A stretch of DNA of 64,000 nt from Pelagibius sp037652055 (GCF_037652055.1 NZ_JBBKAH010000008.1:62001-126000), one strand, 5' to 3'; positions 1 through 8,412 are shown, counted from the first letter of the stretch. Notes: generated by a model from the letters alone, not told the origin. A program made the numbers and translations.

Positions 1-2
1 TG

Positions 3-971
3 ATGGCGGACGCGGCGCTGACGGCGCAGGCAGTGGAGGGGGGGGCGGTGGAGCGGGGCGGCGGCCCGCTGCGGCGCTTGTCCGACGTCCTGGTCACGCG
101 CCCGCGTCTGCTGCTGGTGATCCTGCTGGCGCCGCCGCTGCTGTGGCTCGGCGTCGTCTACCTGGGATCGCTCTTCGCGCTGCTGCTGCAGAGCTTCTTC
201 TCGATCGACGAGTTCTCCGGCCTCATCCAGTACGAGTTCACGCTGAAGACCTACGGCGAGCTGCTGCAGCCGGCCAACCTCGACATCATCATCCGCACCG
301 TGACCATGGCGGCGGCGGTGACGCTGGCCAGCGCCGCGATCGCCTTTCCCATCGCCTACTACGCCGCGCGCTATGCCAGGGGCCGCTGGAAGGCGCTGTT
401 CTATCTCGCCGTCATGCTGCCGCTGTGGTCGAGCTACCTGGTGCGGGTCTATTCCTGGAAGCTGATCCTGGCCAAGGAAGGCATCCTCAACTGGCTCTTC
501 GCCGAGCTGCACCTGACCTGGCTGCTGGACGCGGTTCTCGCGGTGCCGGTGATCGGCGGGCCGTCGCTGTCGATCAGCTACATCGGCACCTTCCTGGTGT
601 TCCTCTACATCTGGCTGCCGTTCATGATCCTGCCGATCCAGGCGTCCCTGGAGCGCGTGCCGTCGAGCCTCATCGAGGCCTCCGGCGACCTCGGCGCGAC
701 GCCGCGCCAAGCCTTTACGACGGTGATCCTGCCGCTGGCGCTGCCGGGCATCGTCGCCGGCTCGATCTTCACCTTCTCGCTGACGCTGGGCGACTACATC
801 ATTCCGCAGATCGTCGGCTCGTCGCGCCTCTTCATCGGCCAGGCGGTCTACACCCACCAGGGCACCGCCGGGAACATCCCGCTGGCCGCCGCCTTTACCG
901 TGGTGCCCATCGTCATCATGGCCTTCTACCTGTGGGGCGCGAGGAAGCTGGGGGCGTTCAATGCGCTCTAG
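3..971 (+). CDS. ABC transporter permease, PotB-type (polyamine family)
   Basis: Inner-membrane permease of a spermidine/putrescine-type ABC importer, 322 residues. It has a hydrophilic N-terminus, a first membrane segment around residues 37-65 and several later ones. The cytoplasmic EAA loop that docks the ATPase begins EASGDLGATP near residue 222. A TGA at 1-3 overlaps the ATG at 3, so an upstream gene (probably the ATPase or another subunit) ends just outside the window and is translationally coupled. The next permease starts 11 bases before this gene ends. Family is clear. The substrate is inferred from the family and from the downstream aldehyde dehydrogenase; other small cationic solutes are possible. 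Confidence 0.88.
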   Translation: MADAALTAQAVEGGAVERGGGPLRRLSDVLVTRPRLLLVILLAPPLLWLGVVYLGSLFALLLQSFFSIDEFSGLIQYEFTLKTYGELLQPANLDIIIRTVTMAAAVTLASAAIAFPIAYYAARYARGRWKALFYLAVMLPLWSSYLVRVYSWKLILAKEGILNWLFAELHLTWLLDAVLAVPVIGGPSLSISYIGTFLVFLYIWLPFMILPIQASLERVPSSLIEASGDLGATPRQAFTTVILPLALPGIVAGSIFTFSLTLGDYIIPQIVGSSRLFIGQAVYTHQGTAGNIPLAAAFTVVPIVIMAFYLWGARKLGAFNAL

Positions 972-1773
972 AACGCAAAGGGCACCCCTGGGCCTGAAGC
1001 TGGCGGCGGCGGCGGGCCTCGCCTTCCTGCACCTGCCGCTGCTGCTGATCTTTCTCTACGCCTTCACCACGGAGGAGAAGAGCTACCAGTTCCCGCCGCC
1101 GGGCCTGACGGCCAAGTGGTTCGCCGTCGCCTGGGGGCGCGACGACATCTGGCAGGCGCTCAGCCTCTCGGTGCAGGTGGCGGCGATCTCCACCCTCATC
1201 GCCATGCTGCTGGGCACGCTGGCGGCCGGCGCGGTGGCGCGCAGCCGCTTCTTCGGGCGCGAGACGGTCTCGCTGCTCATCATCCTGCCCATCGCGCTGC
1301 CCGGCATCATCACCGGCATCGCCCTGCGCTCGGCCTTCAGCCTGGCGGAGATTCCCTTCAGCTTCTGGACCATCGTGCTGGGCCACGCGACCTTCTGCGT
1401 CGTCGTCGTTTACAACAACGCGGTGGCGCGCCTGCGCCGCGCGTCGGGCTCGCTCATCGAGGCCTCGATGGATCTCGGCGCCGACGGCTTCCAGACCTTC
1501 CGCCTGGTTATCCTGCCGAACATGGCGACGGCGTTGCTGGCCGGCGGCATGCTGGCCTTCGCGCTCAGTTTCGACGAGGTCATCGTCACCACCTTCACGG
1601 CGGGCCAGCAGTCGACCCTGCCGATCTGGATGCTGACCGAACTGGTCAGGCCGCGCCAGCGCCCGGTGACCAACGTCGTCGCGGTTTTCGTCATCGCCGT
1701 GACCTTCATTCCCATTCTCGCCGCCTACTACCTGACCCGCGAAGGCCAGCACAGCGGCGGCGAAGGCAAATAA
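961..1773 (+). CDS. ABC transporter permease, PotC-type (polyamine family)
   Basis: Second permease of the same importer, 270 residues, partner of the preceding gene in the usual PotB-PotC heterodimer. The EAA loop reads EASMDLGADG near residue 167, and the flanking hydrophobic segments fit six membrane passes. The ATG at 961 lies inside the end of the preceding gene, an 11-base overlap typical of coupled translation. An aldehyde dehydrogenase follows after 26 bases and is likely in the same operon. The substrate is not shown by the sequence. Confidence 0.88.
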   Translation: MRSRTQRAPLGLKLAAAAGLAFLHLPLLLIFLYAFTTEEKSYQFPPPGLTAKWFAVAWGRDDIWQALSLSVQVAAISTLIAMLLGTLAAGAVARSRFFGRETVSLLIILPIALPGIITGIALRSAFSLAEIPFSFWTIVLGHATFCVVVVYNNAVARLRRASGSLIEASMDLGADGFQTFRLVILPNMATALLAGGMLAFALSFDEVIVTTFTAGQQSTLPIWMLTELVRPRQRPVTNVVAVFVIAVTFIPILAAYYLTREGQHSGGEGK

Positions 1774-1799
1774 ACGCAACTCGAACAGGGAGACCCGCC

Positions 1800-3239
1800 A
1801 TGCAGCCCCAATTGCAAACCGCGATGCTGATCGGTACCGCCTTCGAAGCGGGCACCGAAGAGGCGGAGACCGTGCTGAACCCGGCGACGGGGGAAACCAT
1901 CCTGGCGCTGCCGGAAGCCTCCAGCGACCAGATCGACCGCGCGGTGGCGGCGGCGGAAAAGGCCTTCGCCTCGTGGCGCCGCACCACGCCGGGCCAGCGC
2001 GCCAACGCGCTGCTGAAGCTGGCCGACAGGATCGAGGCCGAAGGTCCCGAGTTCGCCCGCCTGGAAGCGCTGAACTGCGGCAAGCCCTACAACAACGTGC
2101 TGAACGACGAGATCCCGGCGGTAGTCGACGTGCTGCGCTTCTTCGCCGGCGCGGCGCGCTGCCTGCACGGCTCGGCGGCGGGCGAGTACATCCAGGGCTT
2201 CACCTCGATGATCCGCCGCGACCCCATCGGCGTGGTCGCCTCCATCGCACCGTGGAACTATCCGCTGATGATGGCGGCCTGGAAAATCGGCCCGGCCATC
2301 GCCGGCGGCAACTGCGTGGTGCTGAAGCCCTCCGAGCAGACGCCGCTGACGACGCTGAAGCTGGCAGAGGTCGCCGCCGAGGTGCTGCCGGAAGGCGTGC
2401 TGAACGTGGTGCTGGGCCGCGGCGATTCGGTCGGCAACGCCCTCATCCACCATCCGCGCGTGAACATGATCTCGCTGACCGGCGACGTCGCCACCGGTAA
2501 GAAGGTGCTGCAGGCGGCGGCGAAGTCGGTGAAGCGCACCCACCTGGAGCTGGGCGGCAAGGCGCCGGTCATCGTGTTCGACGACGCCGACATTGACGCG
2601 GTGGTCGCCGGCGTGCGCACCTTCGGCTACTACAACGCCGGGCAGGACTGCACCGCGGCCTGCCGCATCTACGCGTCGTCCAAGGTCTACGACAACCTGG
2701 TGGCGGACCTCACCTCGGCGGTCTCCAGCATCGCCTACGCCAACAAGGACGACAGCAAGAACGAGATCGGCCCGCTGATCTCGGCGCGCCAGCGCGACCG
2801 CGTCTCCAGCTTCGTCGAGCGCGCCGCCAGCCGCAACCACATCGAGATCACCACCGGCGGCCGCCCCGCCGACGGGAACGGCTTCTTCTACCAGCCGACC
2901 GTGGTTGCCGGCGCGCTGCAGGACGACGAGATCGTGCAGCGCGAGGTCTTCGGGCCGGTGGTCTCGGTCACCCGCTTCGACGACGTCGACACCGCCGTCG
3001 CCTGGGCCAACAATTCCGACTACGGCCTGGCGTCCTCGGTGTGGACCAAGGACGTATCGCGCGCCATGGCGACGGCGGCCCGCCTGGAATACGGCTGCAC
3101 CTGGGTGAACTGCCACTTCATGCTGGCCAACGAGATGCCGCACGGCGGCCTCAAGTCGTCCGGCTACGGCAAGGACATGTCGATGTACGCGCTGGAGGAC
3201 TACACCGTCGTGCGCCATGTCATGGTCGCACACGGGTAA
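1800..3239 (+). CDS. NAD(P)-dependent aldehyde dehydrogenase, gamma-aminobutyraldehyde dehydrogenase-like
   Basis: Oxidises an aldehyde to the acid with NAD(P)+. The 479-residue length is normal for the superfamily. The catalytic base Glu is about residue 250 (LELGGK) and the nucleophile Cys about residue 284 (GQDCTAA), giving the usual 34-residue spacing. The N-terminal reading frame is open far upstream, but ATG at 1800 follows a CAGGGAGA ribosome binding site and matches the family's start. Lying just after polyamine-type permeases, it most likely oxidises 4-aminobutanal (PatD-like) or a related aminoaldehyde. That substrate is an inference; betaine aldehyde is the main alternative. Confidence 0.85.
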   Translation: MQPQLQTAMLIGTAFEAGTEEAETVLNPATGETILALPEASSDQIDRAVAAAEKAFASWRRTTPGQRANALLKLADRIEAEGPEFARLEALNCGKPYNNVLNDEIPAVVDVLRFFAGAARCLHGSAAGEYIQGFTSMIRRDPIGVVASIAPWNYPLMMAAWKIGPAIAGGNCVVLKPSEQTPLTTLKLAEVAAEVLPEGVLNVVLGRGDSVGNALIHHPRVNMISLTGDVATGKKVLQAAAKSVKRTHLELGGKAPVIVFDDADIDAVVAGVRTFGYYNAGQDCTAACRIYASSKVYDNLVADLTSAVSSIAYANKDDSKNEIGPLISARQRDRVSSFVERAASRNHIEITTGGRPADGNGFFYQPTVVAGALQDDEIVQREVFGPVVSVTRFDDVDTAVAWANNSDYGLASSVWTKDVSRAMATAARLEYGCTWVNCHFMLANEMPHGGLKSSGYGKDMSMYALEDYTVVRHVMVAHG

Positions 3240-3552
3240 CTGTGCCACCAGACACCACTGTCGCCCCGGGGCTTGACCCCGGGGCCCATTGGCGTCAGCG
3301 CGTGGCGATGCCATGCCCCCTTTGCATCCCCGCCGGCCGCAAGCGCAGGGCCCTTCGCATCGGCGTCATCCAGCGATGAGGGCAATGGGTCCCGGCATCA
3401 AGTGCCGGGACGACAGCGTTGGAGGCGGCGCGGCGGAAACCCGTTTGGCAGCGGGTGTCAGCAGTCTTCTGCCGACCCATTCCCACGATGCGCGCCCGCG
3501 ACTATTGTCGGCGCGGTGAGGTCGAAGCCCGGCATCGGAGGTGAATGCGGCG
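3240..3552. repeat. Intergenic region with two REP-like palindromes
   Basis: No credible gene in this 313-base gap. It contains two GC-rich palindromes of the same dispersed family: about 3261-3285 (CCCCGGGG-CTTGA-CCCCGGGG type) and 3388-3417 (GTCCCGGCA then TGCCGGGAC, followed by GACAG). A ribosome binding site GGAGG at 3537-3541 serves the next gene. Short open frames here follow the palindromes and have no family resemblance. Confidence 0.6.
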
Positions 3553-4209
3553 ATGAGAGAGATTGTGGTCGGGACCTTTCTGTCCCTGGACGGTGTCATG
3601 CAGGCGCCCGGCGGTCCCGAGGAGGACACCGAAGGCGGCTTCCGCTTCGGCGGCTGGACCTTCCCTCATTGGGACGAGAAGATGGGGCAGAAGATGGACG
3701 AGTCCTTCGCCCAACCTTTCGACCTGCTGCTCGGCCGCAAGACCTACGACATCTTCGCCGCCCACTGGCCCCATGCCGGCGACGAGCCGCCGGGGCCGCT
3801 GTTCAACAGCATCACCAAGTACGTCGCGACCTCCGACCCGTCGAGCCTGACCTGGCAGAACTCCCAGGCGCTCGGCAGCGATGTCGTCGCTGCGCTCAAG
3901 CAGATCAAGGCGGGCGAGGGGCCGATGCTGCTGGTGCAGGGCAGCAGCAAGCTGCTGCAGACCCTGCTGGCCAACGACCTGGTCGACGAGCTGCGGCTGT
4001 GGGTCTTCCCGGTCGTTCTCGGCGGCGGCAAGCGTCTGTTCGGCAATGGCGCGATGCCGGCGGGCTTTTCGCTTACCGACAGCTGGGCCTCGACCACCGG
4101 CGTGGTCGCCAGCACCTACCGGCGCGCCGGTGAGGTCAGCATCGGGTCCTTCGCCCTGGAGGAGCCGAGCGAGGCGGAGGTGAAGCGCCGAGCGACGCAG
4201 GACGCCTAG
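3553..4209 (+). CDS. Dihydrofolate reductase-like protein (RibD C-terminal domain family)
   Basis: Small cytosolic reductase-fold protein, 218 residues. It begins with MREIVVGTFLSLDG, the hallmark start of RibD_C/YyaP-type proteins, and carries LLGRKTYDIFA near residue 60 and the GGGKRLFGNG loop near residue 155 expected for NADPH binding. The family's physiological substrates are mostly unknown. An in-frame GTG at 3541 could extend it by four residues, but that codon overlaps the GGAGG ribosome binding site (3537-3541), so ATG 3553 is preferred. It stands alone on this strand. Confidence 0.82.
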   Translation: MREIVVGTFLSLDGVMQAPGGPEEDTEGGFRFGGWTFPHWDEKMGQKMDESFAQPFDLLLGRKTYDIFAAHWPHAGDEPPGPLFNSITKYVATSDPSSLTWQNSQALGSDVVAALKQIKAGEGPMLLVQGSSKLLQTLLANDLVDELRLWVFPVVLGGGKRLFGNGAMPAGFSLTDSWASTTGVVASTYRRAGEVSIGSFALEEPSEAEVKRRATQDA

Positions 4210-4264
4210 GCAGGCCGGAAGCTTTGCTGGCGGCGCCGGCGGCGCGCACGCTAGACTGCGCGCG

Positions 4265-5056
4265 ATGGAGTCGAGTTCCGCGTCTTCCCTGATTCTGGTG
4301 GGCTCGTTGGCGAGCCTCTGCGCGGGCCTCGCGACGGCGGTCGGCGCGCTGCCCGTTCTGCTGCTGCGTGAGATCTCCGACGAGGTGCAGGACGTCATGC
4401 TGGGCTTTGCCGCCGGCGTGATGCTGGCGGCATCGTTCTTCTCGCTCATCCTGCCGGGCCTGGAAGCGGCGCAGGCCCAGGGCGCCGGTGAAGTCGGCGC
4501 GGTCTCCATCGTCATTGCCGGCATCCTGGCCGGGGCGCTCTGCCTCTGGCTCATCCATCGCTACGCACCGCACGAGCATTTCATCACCGGTCCCGAGGGA
4601 CCGCACACCCAGAATGTGCGGCGCATCTGGCTCTTCGTCATCGCCATCACCCTGCACAACCTCCCGGAGGGCCTTGCCGTTGGAGTCGGCTTCGGCGGCG
4701 GCGACTTCGACAACGGCATCGCGCTGGCGATCGGCATCGGGCTGCAGAACATGCCCGAAGGCCTGGCGGTGGCCGTCGCGCTGCTGACCCTGCACTACAG
4801 CAAGGCCCAGGCGCTTCTGGTGGCCTTGCTCACCGGACTGGTGGAACCGCTCGGCGGCCTCATCGGCGTCGGCGCGGTGACCGTGGCCGCCTCCCTGCTG
4901 CCGTGGGGACTGGCCTTTGCCGCCGGTGCGATGATCTTCGTCATCAGCGACGAGATCATCCCGGAGACCCACCGCAAGGGCTTGGAGAATCACGGCACCG
5001 CCGGCCTCATGGTCGGCCTGGTGGTCATGATGTTCCTGGATGTCGTCCTGGGATAG
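4265..5056 (+). CDS. ZIP family divalent metal transporter (ZupT/GufA-like)
   Basis: Inner-membrane importer for Zn2+ or similar divalent metals, 263 residues with about eight hydrophobic segments. The two ZIP signature segments are intact: HNLPEGLAVGVGFGGG near residue 131 and QNMPEGLAVAVALLTL near residue 161, supplying the paired His/Asn/Glu metal ligands. The loop between segments 3 and 4 carries HRYAPHEHF, a modest histidine cluster. ATG 4265 follows the RibD_C gene by 55 bases. The neighbouring cobalt-transport operon downstream is separately controlled by a riboswitch. The preferred metal cannot be read from sequence. Confidence 0.88.
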   Translation: MESSSASSLILVGSLASLCAGLATAVGALPVLLLREISDEVQDVMLGFAAGVMLAASFFSLILPGLEAAQAQGAGEVGAVSIVIAGILAGALCLWLIHRYAPHEHFITGPEGPHTQNVRRIWLFVIAITLHNLPEGLAVGVGFGGGDFDNGIALAIGIGLQNMPEGLAVAVALLTLHYSKAQALLVALLTGLVEPLGGLIGVGAVTVAASLLPWGLAFAAGAMIFVISDEIIPETHRKGLENHGTAGLMVGLVVMMFLDVVLG

Positions 5057-5129
5057 GGCGCTGTCGCTGGCGGCGCATCCGCGGTCGCATGAGGTGTTGC
5101 GGCGCGGCGGCGATATCGCCTAAGGTGGC

Positions 5130-5325
5130 GCCAGATGGTTCCGCCAGTCCGAACGGCGCGGCGGATTAAATGGGAACACGGTGAGGCGTACCCTATAGGG
5201 ACCGAAGCCGTGGCTGCCCCCGCAACTGTGAGCGGCGAGCGACACCCGGCAAGCCACTGGTCCGACTCGGGCCGGGAAGGCGAGGTGGAGCGATGACCCG
5301 CGAGCCAGGATACCTGCCATCGGGA
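5130..5325 (+). promoter_or_regulatory. Cobalamin (B12) riboswitch upstream of cbtB
   Basis: The conserved adenosylcobalamin aptamer elements occur in order: AAATGGGAACACGGTGAG starting near 5167, CCCCGCAACTGTGAGCGG near 5217, the B12 box GCCACTGG at 5253-5260, GGGAAGGCGAGG near 5273, and GATGACCCGCGAGCCAGG near 5291 closing with ATACCTGCC. It lies about 135 bases before the cbtB start and should repress the cobalt transporter operon when cobalamin is plentiful. The outer boundaries are approximate. Confidence 0.95.
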
Positions 5326-5460
5326 TTCTTACTCACTCCGGGCGGGGTTGCCCGGAAGGGCAAGTGGGCGTGCGGTTTCGGTTTCCAGAAAACCAGGCTG
5401 CGCCGTGCTGTTGTCTTTCCGGCTGAGTCCGTCAGGGGTCACATCAGTTGGAGGATTTTG

Positions 5461-5649
5461 ATGCGCACGGCATCCGACACCCAGGTTCAGGCCCCCGTTC
5501 AGAGCATTTCAAACAGCAAGCGCATGGTCGCCGCGGCGACGCTCTGCTTCGGCCTGGGCGTGGTTTTCCTGACCGGTTTCTCGCACACCGATGCGGTCCA
5601 CAACGCCGCGCACGACACGCGTCACGCCCTTGCCTTCCCCTGCCACTGA
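5461..5649 (+). CDS. cbtB: Cobalt transporter subunit CbtB
   Basis: Small subunit of the CbtAB cobalt transporter, 62 residues, with one membrane segment (about residues 21-40) and a histidine-rich C-terminus carrying SHTDAVHNAAHD and the terminal RHALAFPCH, which are the metal-binding hallmarks of CbtB. The start at 5461 follows GGAGG at 5452-5456; longer in-frame extensions run into riboswitch sequence and are not real. It is the first gene after the cobalamin riboswitch and is followed after 25 bases by cbtA. It supplies cobalt for B12 synthesis. Confidence 0.93.
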   Translation: MRTASDTQVQAPVQSISNSKRMVAAATLCFGLGVVFLTGFSHTDAVHNAAHDTRHALAFPCH

Positions 5650-5674
5650 GGCATGATTTTCCGGAGGTAGGGAC

Positions 5675-6442
5675 ATGCTTCATCGCATTCTTCTCGCGGC
5701 GCTGGTGGCCGGCTTCGTCGGCGGCTTGGCGACCGCGGTGCTGCAGCACTTCACCACCACGCCGCTGATCCTGGAGGCCGAGCTCTACGAGAACGGCGAG
5801 GCCGGCGCGGTGCATTCCAGCCTGGCGCCTTCTGGCCTGAACGGCGCCACCTACGGCGGCGCGCGGCTGATCCTCGCCCACACGGGCGGCGATCACGCCG
5901 ACGGTGATCACGAAGCGTGGGGACCGGCCGACGGCATCGAGCGCACGCTCTACACCGCGGTGGCGACCGTCGGCACCGCCTTCGGTTTCGCCTTGATCCT
6001 GCTCTCGGCCATGGTCCTGACCAACACGCGCATCACCGCGCGCAGCGGCCTGCTGTGGGGTCTCGCGGGCTTCGCCGCCGCCGGCCTCGCGCCGGCGCTC
6101 GGCCTGGCGCCCGAACTGCCCGGCTCCGCCGCGGCGGAACTGGACCTGCGCCAGATGTGGTGGATCGCCACGGCGGTCGCGACCGCGGGCGGCCTGTGGC
6201 TGGCGCTGCGTATTTCGACACCCCTCGCCATCGTCGGCGGCATCGTCCTCATGCTGCTGCCGCACGTGGTCGGCGCACCGCACCCGGGCGGCTTCGTCAG
6301 CGAGGTCCCGGCCGAACTGGCCGGCCACTTCGCCGCCGCTTCGCTGGTCGTCATGGCGGTGGTCTGGACCCTCTCGGGCGTTGTCGCGGGCTACGTCTGG
6401 CAGCGCGGCGAGGCCAGGCAGGCAGCGGCGGCCGCCGCCTGA
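5675..6442 (+). CDS. cbtA: Cobalt transporter CbtA
   Basis: Main membrane subunit of the cobalt transporter, 255 residues with five to six hydrophobic segments. It begins MLHRILLAALVAGFVGGL and continues with LQHFTTTPLILEAELYE, both typical of CbtA. The periplasmic stretch has HTGGDHADGDHE (about residues 69-80), a histidine/aspartate-rich cluster that may bind metal. GGAGGTAGGG precedes the ATG. It forms an operon with cbtB under the cobalamin riboswitch; the downstream DUF1636 gene starts 13 bases after the stop. Confidence 0.92.
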   Translation: MLHRILLAALVAGFVGGLATAVLQHFTTTPLILEAELYENGEAGAVHSSLAPSGLNGATYGGARLILAHTGGDHADGDHEAWGPADGIERTLYTAVATVGTAFGFALILLSAMVLTNTRITARSGLLWGLAGFAAAGLAPALGLAPELPGSAAAELDLRQMWWIATAVATAGGLWLALRISTPLAIVGGIVLMLLPHVVGAPHPGGFVSEVPAELAGHFAAASLVVMAVVWTLSGVVAGYVWQRGEARQAAAAAA

Positions 6443-6455
6443 GACGGTACGCTTC

Positions 6456-6815
6456 ATGGCGTCAGTCTGCCTGCAGGTCTGCGTATCCTGTAGCGACGCG
6501 GCCGGCGGAGAACCCTCCGCCGGCCGCCGTCTTTACGAGGCGCTGGTGAAGGCCTGCGCCGGCAATCCCGAGATCAGCGTCGCGCCGGTCGACTGCTTCG
6601 CGGTCTGCGACCGGCCTGTCACGCTGGCGTTCAGCGCGATGGAGGGGGAGCGCTGGAGCTATCTCATCGGCGGCGCCGACGCCGCGCGAGATATCGCCGA
6701 CATTCTTTCCGCGGCGAAGGCGGTTGCGGCCTCTCCGCACGGTGTCCCGGCGATGGCCGAGCGGCCGTCCTTCTTCCGCAAGGGTGTCATCGCGCGGATG
6801 CCGCCGGCCCCTTAG
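6456..6815 (+). CDS. DUF1636 metal-binding-like protein of the cobalamin regulon
   Basis: Cytosolic protein of 119 residues in the DUF1636 family. Cysteines are placed as in that family: CLQVCVSCSD near the N-terminus (residues 5-14) and CFAVCDRPVT mid-protein (about 47-56), resembling a thioredoxin-like ferredoxin or metal site. Members are commonly found with cobalamin and CobW genes. Here it closes the cbtB-cbtA operon, which supports a role in cobalt handling or delivery. The exact function is unknown. Confidence 0.85.
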   Translation: MASVCLQVCVSCSDAAGGEPSAGRRLYEALVKACAGNPEISVAPVDCFAVCDRPVTLAFSAMEGERWSYLIGGADAARDIADILSAAKAVAASPHGVPAMAERPSFFRKGVIARMPPAP

Positions 6816-6857
6816 AATTCTTCTGTCACACCGCCGGAAGCCTGGACCCGCCGTAGA

Positions 6858-6989
6858 CCCCGGATCGCGCTCGCTGACGCTCGCTTGTCCGGGGTGACGG
6901 TTGGGGAGAAGGCCGAAAGAAATCCGTGAGTGTCGTAGTCAAGGGAGCCACAGTTCCGCTGTCGTCCCGGGAGCAAGTCCCGGGACGAC
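6858..6989. repeat. Two palindromic repeats in the gap after the cobalt operon
   Basis: Two REP-like elements. The first, about 6858-6899, has CCCCGGAT and GTCCGGGG arms around a GCTCGC-rich centre. The second, 6961-6989, is a near-ideal hairpin with 12-base arms GTCGTCCCGGGA and TCCCGGGACGAC around a five-base loop. The second is the cleanest copy of the palindrome family also seen near 3388, 11608, 46392 and 54720. It could act as a transcript end for the converging genes, but there is no adjacent T-run. Confidence 0.7.
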
Positions 6990-7095
6990 AGTGGTTTCCT
7001 TATCGGTATTGGAAAAAGCTAGGCGAGAGGTGTGAATCCGCTAGACCGCGATGGCGGCGGCTTAGGGTGGTGACACCCTCCGGCGCAACGGTTGC

Positions 7096-7323
7096 TCAGG
7101 CCTTGACGATGGCTTTGATCTTGGCGCGCCGCTGCTGCGAGCGCGCGGCGATCTCGTTGTCCTGCTGCTGAATGGCGGTGCGCGCCAGGTCCAGCAGGGA
7201 ATCGCCGAAGGACTGGTCGAGCTGCTCATTCGGGACACGCCGGTTGGACGTGATGGTCCCGTCTTCGTAGGTCACGTTGAACATCGTGAATGCCGCGGTC
7301 TTGTCGGCCTTCTTGCGAGCCAT
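7096..7323 (-). CDS. Small conserved hypothetical protein (MARKK start)
   Basis: A 75-residue basic protein beginning MARKKADKTAAFTMFNVTYE and ending QQRRAKIKAIVKA. The N-terminal half looks like a short beta-rich domain and the C-terminal half a charged helix (NEQLDQSFGDSLLDLARTA onward). No signal peptide or membrane segment. Coding support comes from its balanced composition and from the neighbouring gene on the same strand, which also begins MARK. I do not recognise a function. Confidence 0.6.
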   Translation of the reverse strand: MARKKADKTAAFTMFNVTYEDGTITSNRRVPNEQLDQSFGDSLLDLARTAIQQQDNEIAARSQQRRAKIKAIVKA

Positions 7324-7407
7324 GGCTCGGACTCCATTGGTTCCGGGAAAGGGGGCGGCCCGGGGACGGGCGGCGGCAGTGCGGCTGGGGACGGCCGCCC
7401 GGGAGGG

Positions 7408-7581
7408 TCAGGCCGTCGACGCTCCCCCATCGCCCTGGGTGCCGGTTCCGCCCGGCGCTTCGTTCTGCTGCGCTTTCTCTTCGCGCGCGGCCTGCTTCTC
7501 GGCAAGGCGCTTGGCCTTCTTTTCGGCCTTCAGGCGGTCACGTTCTTTGCGCTCGAAATCGTAGTTGGGCTTTCTCGCCAT
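7408..7581 (-). CDS. Small lysine/glutamate-rich hypothetical protein
   Basis: A 57-residue highly charged protein. Residues 1-40 (MARKPNYDFERKERDRLKAE onward) would form one long alpha helix or coiled coil, followed by a Gly/Ser-rich tail. Short proteins with this MARKPNYDFERKERDR opening are, to my recollection, widespread in alphaproteobacteria and uncharacterised. The start at 7581 follows an AGAGGATAACG ribosome binding site. An open frame continues upstream but lacks plausible content. It is 84 bases upstream of the other MARK protein on the same strand, so the two may be cotranscribed. Confidence 0.65.
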   Translation of the reverse strand: MARKPNYDFERKERDRLKAEKKAKRLAEKQAAREEKAQQNEAPGGTGTQGDGGASTA

Positions 7582-7932
7582 CGTTATCCTCTTTGCTGGG
7601 TGTGTCGGACTGCCCGGGGTCGGGGGCCTCGGTGCCTCTCCGGAAGGAATGGCGCCCTCTTGGCCAGGCTCTATGCACGAGACCGCGAAGAATGGCGGGA
7701 CGGTGGTCGCGGAATCGGCACGCCGGGCCCGATCATGGGCCCGAATTGCGAGATTGCCGCACCCTAGATCATTTGCAGCGGATTGAAACGCTGAATTGTC
7801 GTTTCCCATGCCGCCGGTCCGGTGCGGCCGGTGCGGCGCCTTCATTCACACGGCCGCAGACATCGCTAATCAGGTCGCCGGCCCGATCCCCGCTGAATGG
7901 TCATTCTTCGCAGCCGGGTAAGCCAGTCTGCG
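7582..7932. other. Gap without recognisable genes
   Basis: A 351-base stretch between the small basic proteins and the converging membrane protein gene. I see no ORF with family resemblance, no clear hairpin terminator and no repeat copy. The part next to 7581 should hold the promoter of the small proteins. Confidence 0.5.
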
Positions 7933-8412
7933 TCAGCGGCTCATGCCGGCGGCAAGCGGACCCTGGCCGCCGCTGCGCCCGGTGAACCGCCGGGCGATGC
8001 GGAAGAACAGCGCCAGGCCCAGGCCGAAGGCCACGTGCAGGACGATGCCCTGCTGCAGGCCGTAGGCGGTGAAGCCGGCCCCGACGGGAATGCCCTTCAG
8101 CGGGAACACGAAGAACCACAAGGCCAGCAGGGGGACGACGCCGTAGAGCGCGCCGCCGGCGAGCCAGCCGAGGCGCGCGGTCAGCCAGGGCTCGACGGCC
8201 GCATAGAGGACGCCCCAGAGGCCGCCGAAGAAGGCCGCCGAGAGGGTCTGCGGCACGCCGAAGGGCGGCACCGCCGCCATGCTCCAGGCGGCGAAGGGCA
8301 CCGGGGCGCCGGCGGCCTGGTAAAGCGCCAGGACGCCGCTGGAATAGATCAGGACGGAGACGAAGCCGGCCGCAAAGCCGGCGGCGAGACGAAGCGGGAC
8401 GCTGTTGGACAT
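7933..8412 (-). CDS. Hypothetical four-pass membrane protein
   Basis: A 159-residue inner-membrane protein with about four hydrophobic segments (roughly residues 8-30, 50-75, 80-105, 115-142), separated by short loops, and a basic Gly-rich tail. The start ATG at 8412 follows a GGAGGC ribosome binding site and matches the first membrane segment (MSNSVPLRLAAGFAAGF). The family is unrecognised. It lies after the Lrp gene on the same strand with a 161-base gap, so it probably has its own promoter. Confidence 0.7.
   Translation of the reverse strand: MSNSVPLRLAAGFAAGFVSVLIYSSGVLALYQAAGAPVPFAAWSMAAVPPFGVPQTLSAAFFGGLWGVLYAAVEPWLTARLGWLAGGALYGVVPLLALWFFVFPLKGIPVGAGFTAYGLQQGIVLHVAFGLGLALFFRIARRFTGRSGGQGPLAAGMSR

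Noticed and set aside
5293..5460. N-terminal extension of CbtB into the leader
   Set aside because: It would translate the cobalamin riboswitch; ATG 5461 has GGAGG upstream and the normal CbtB length.
6926..7171. Short plus-strand open frame in the gap after the cobalt operon
   Set aside because: It runs through a palindromic repeat and into the antisense of the 75-residue protein; no ribosome binding site or family resemblance.
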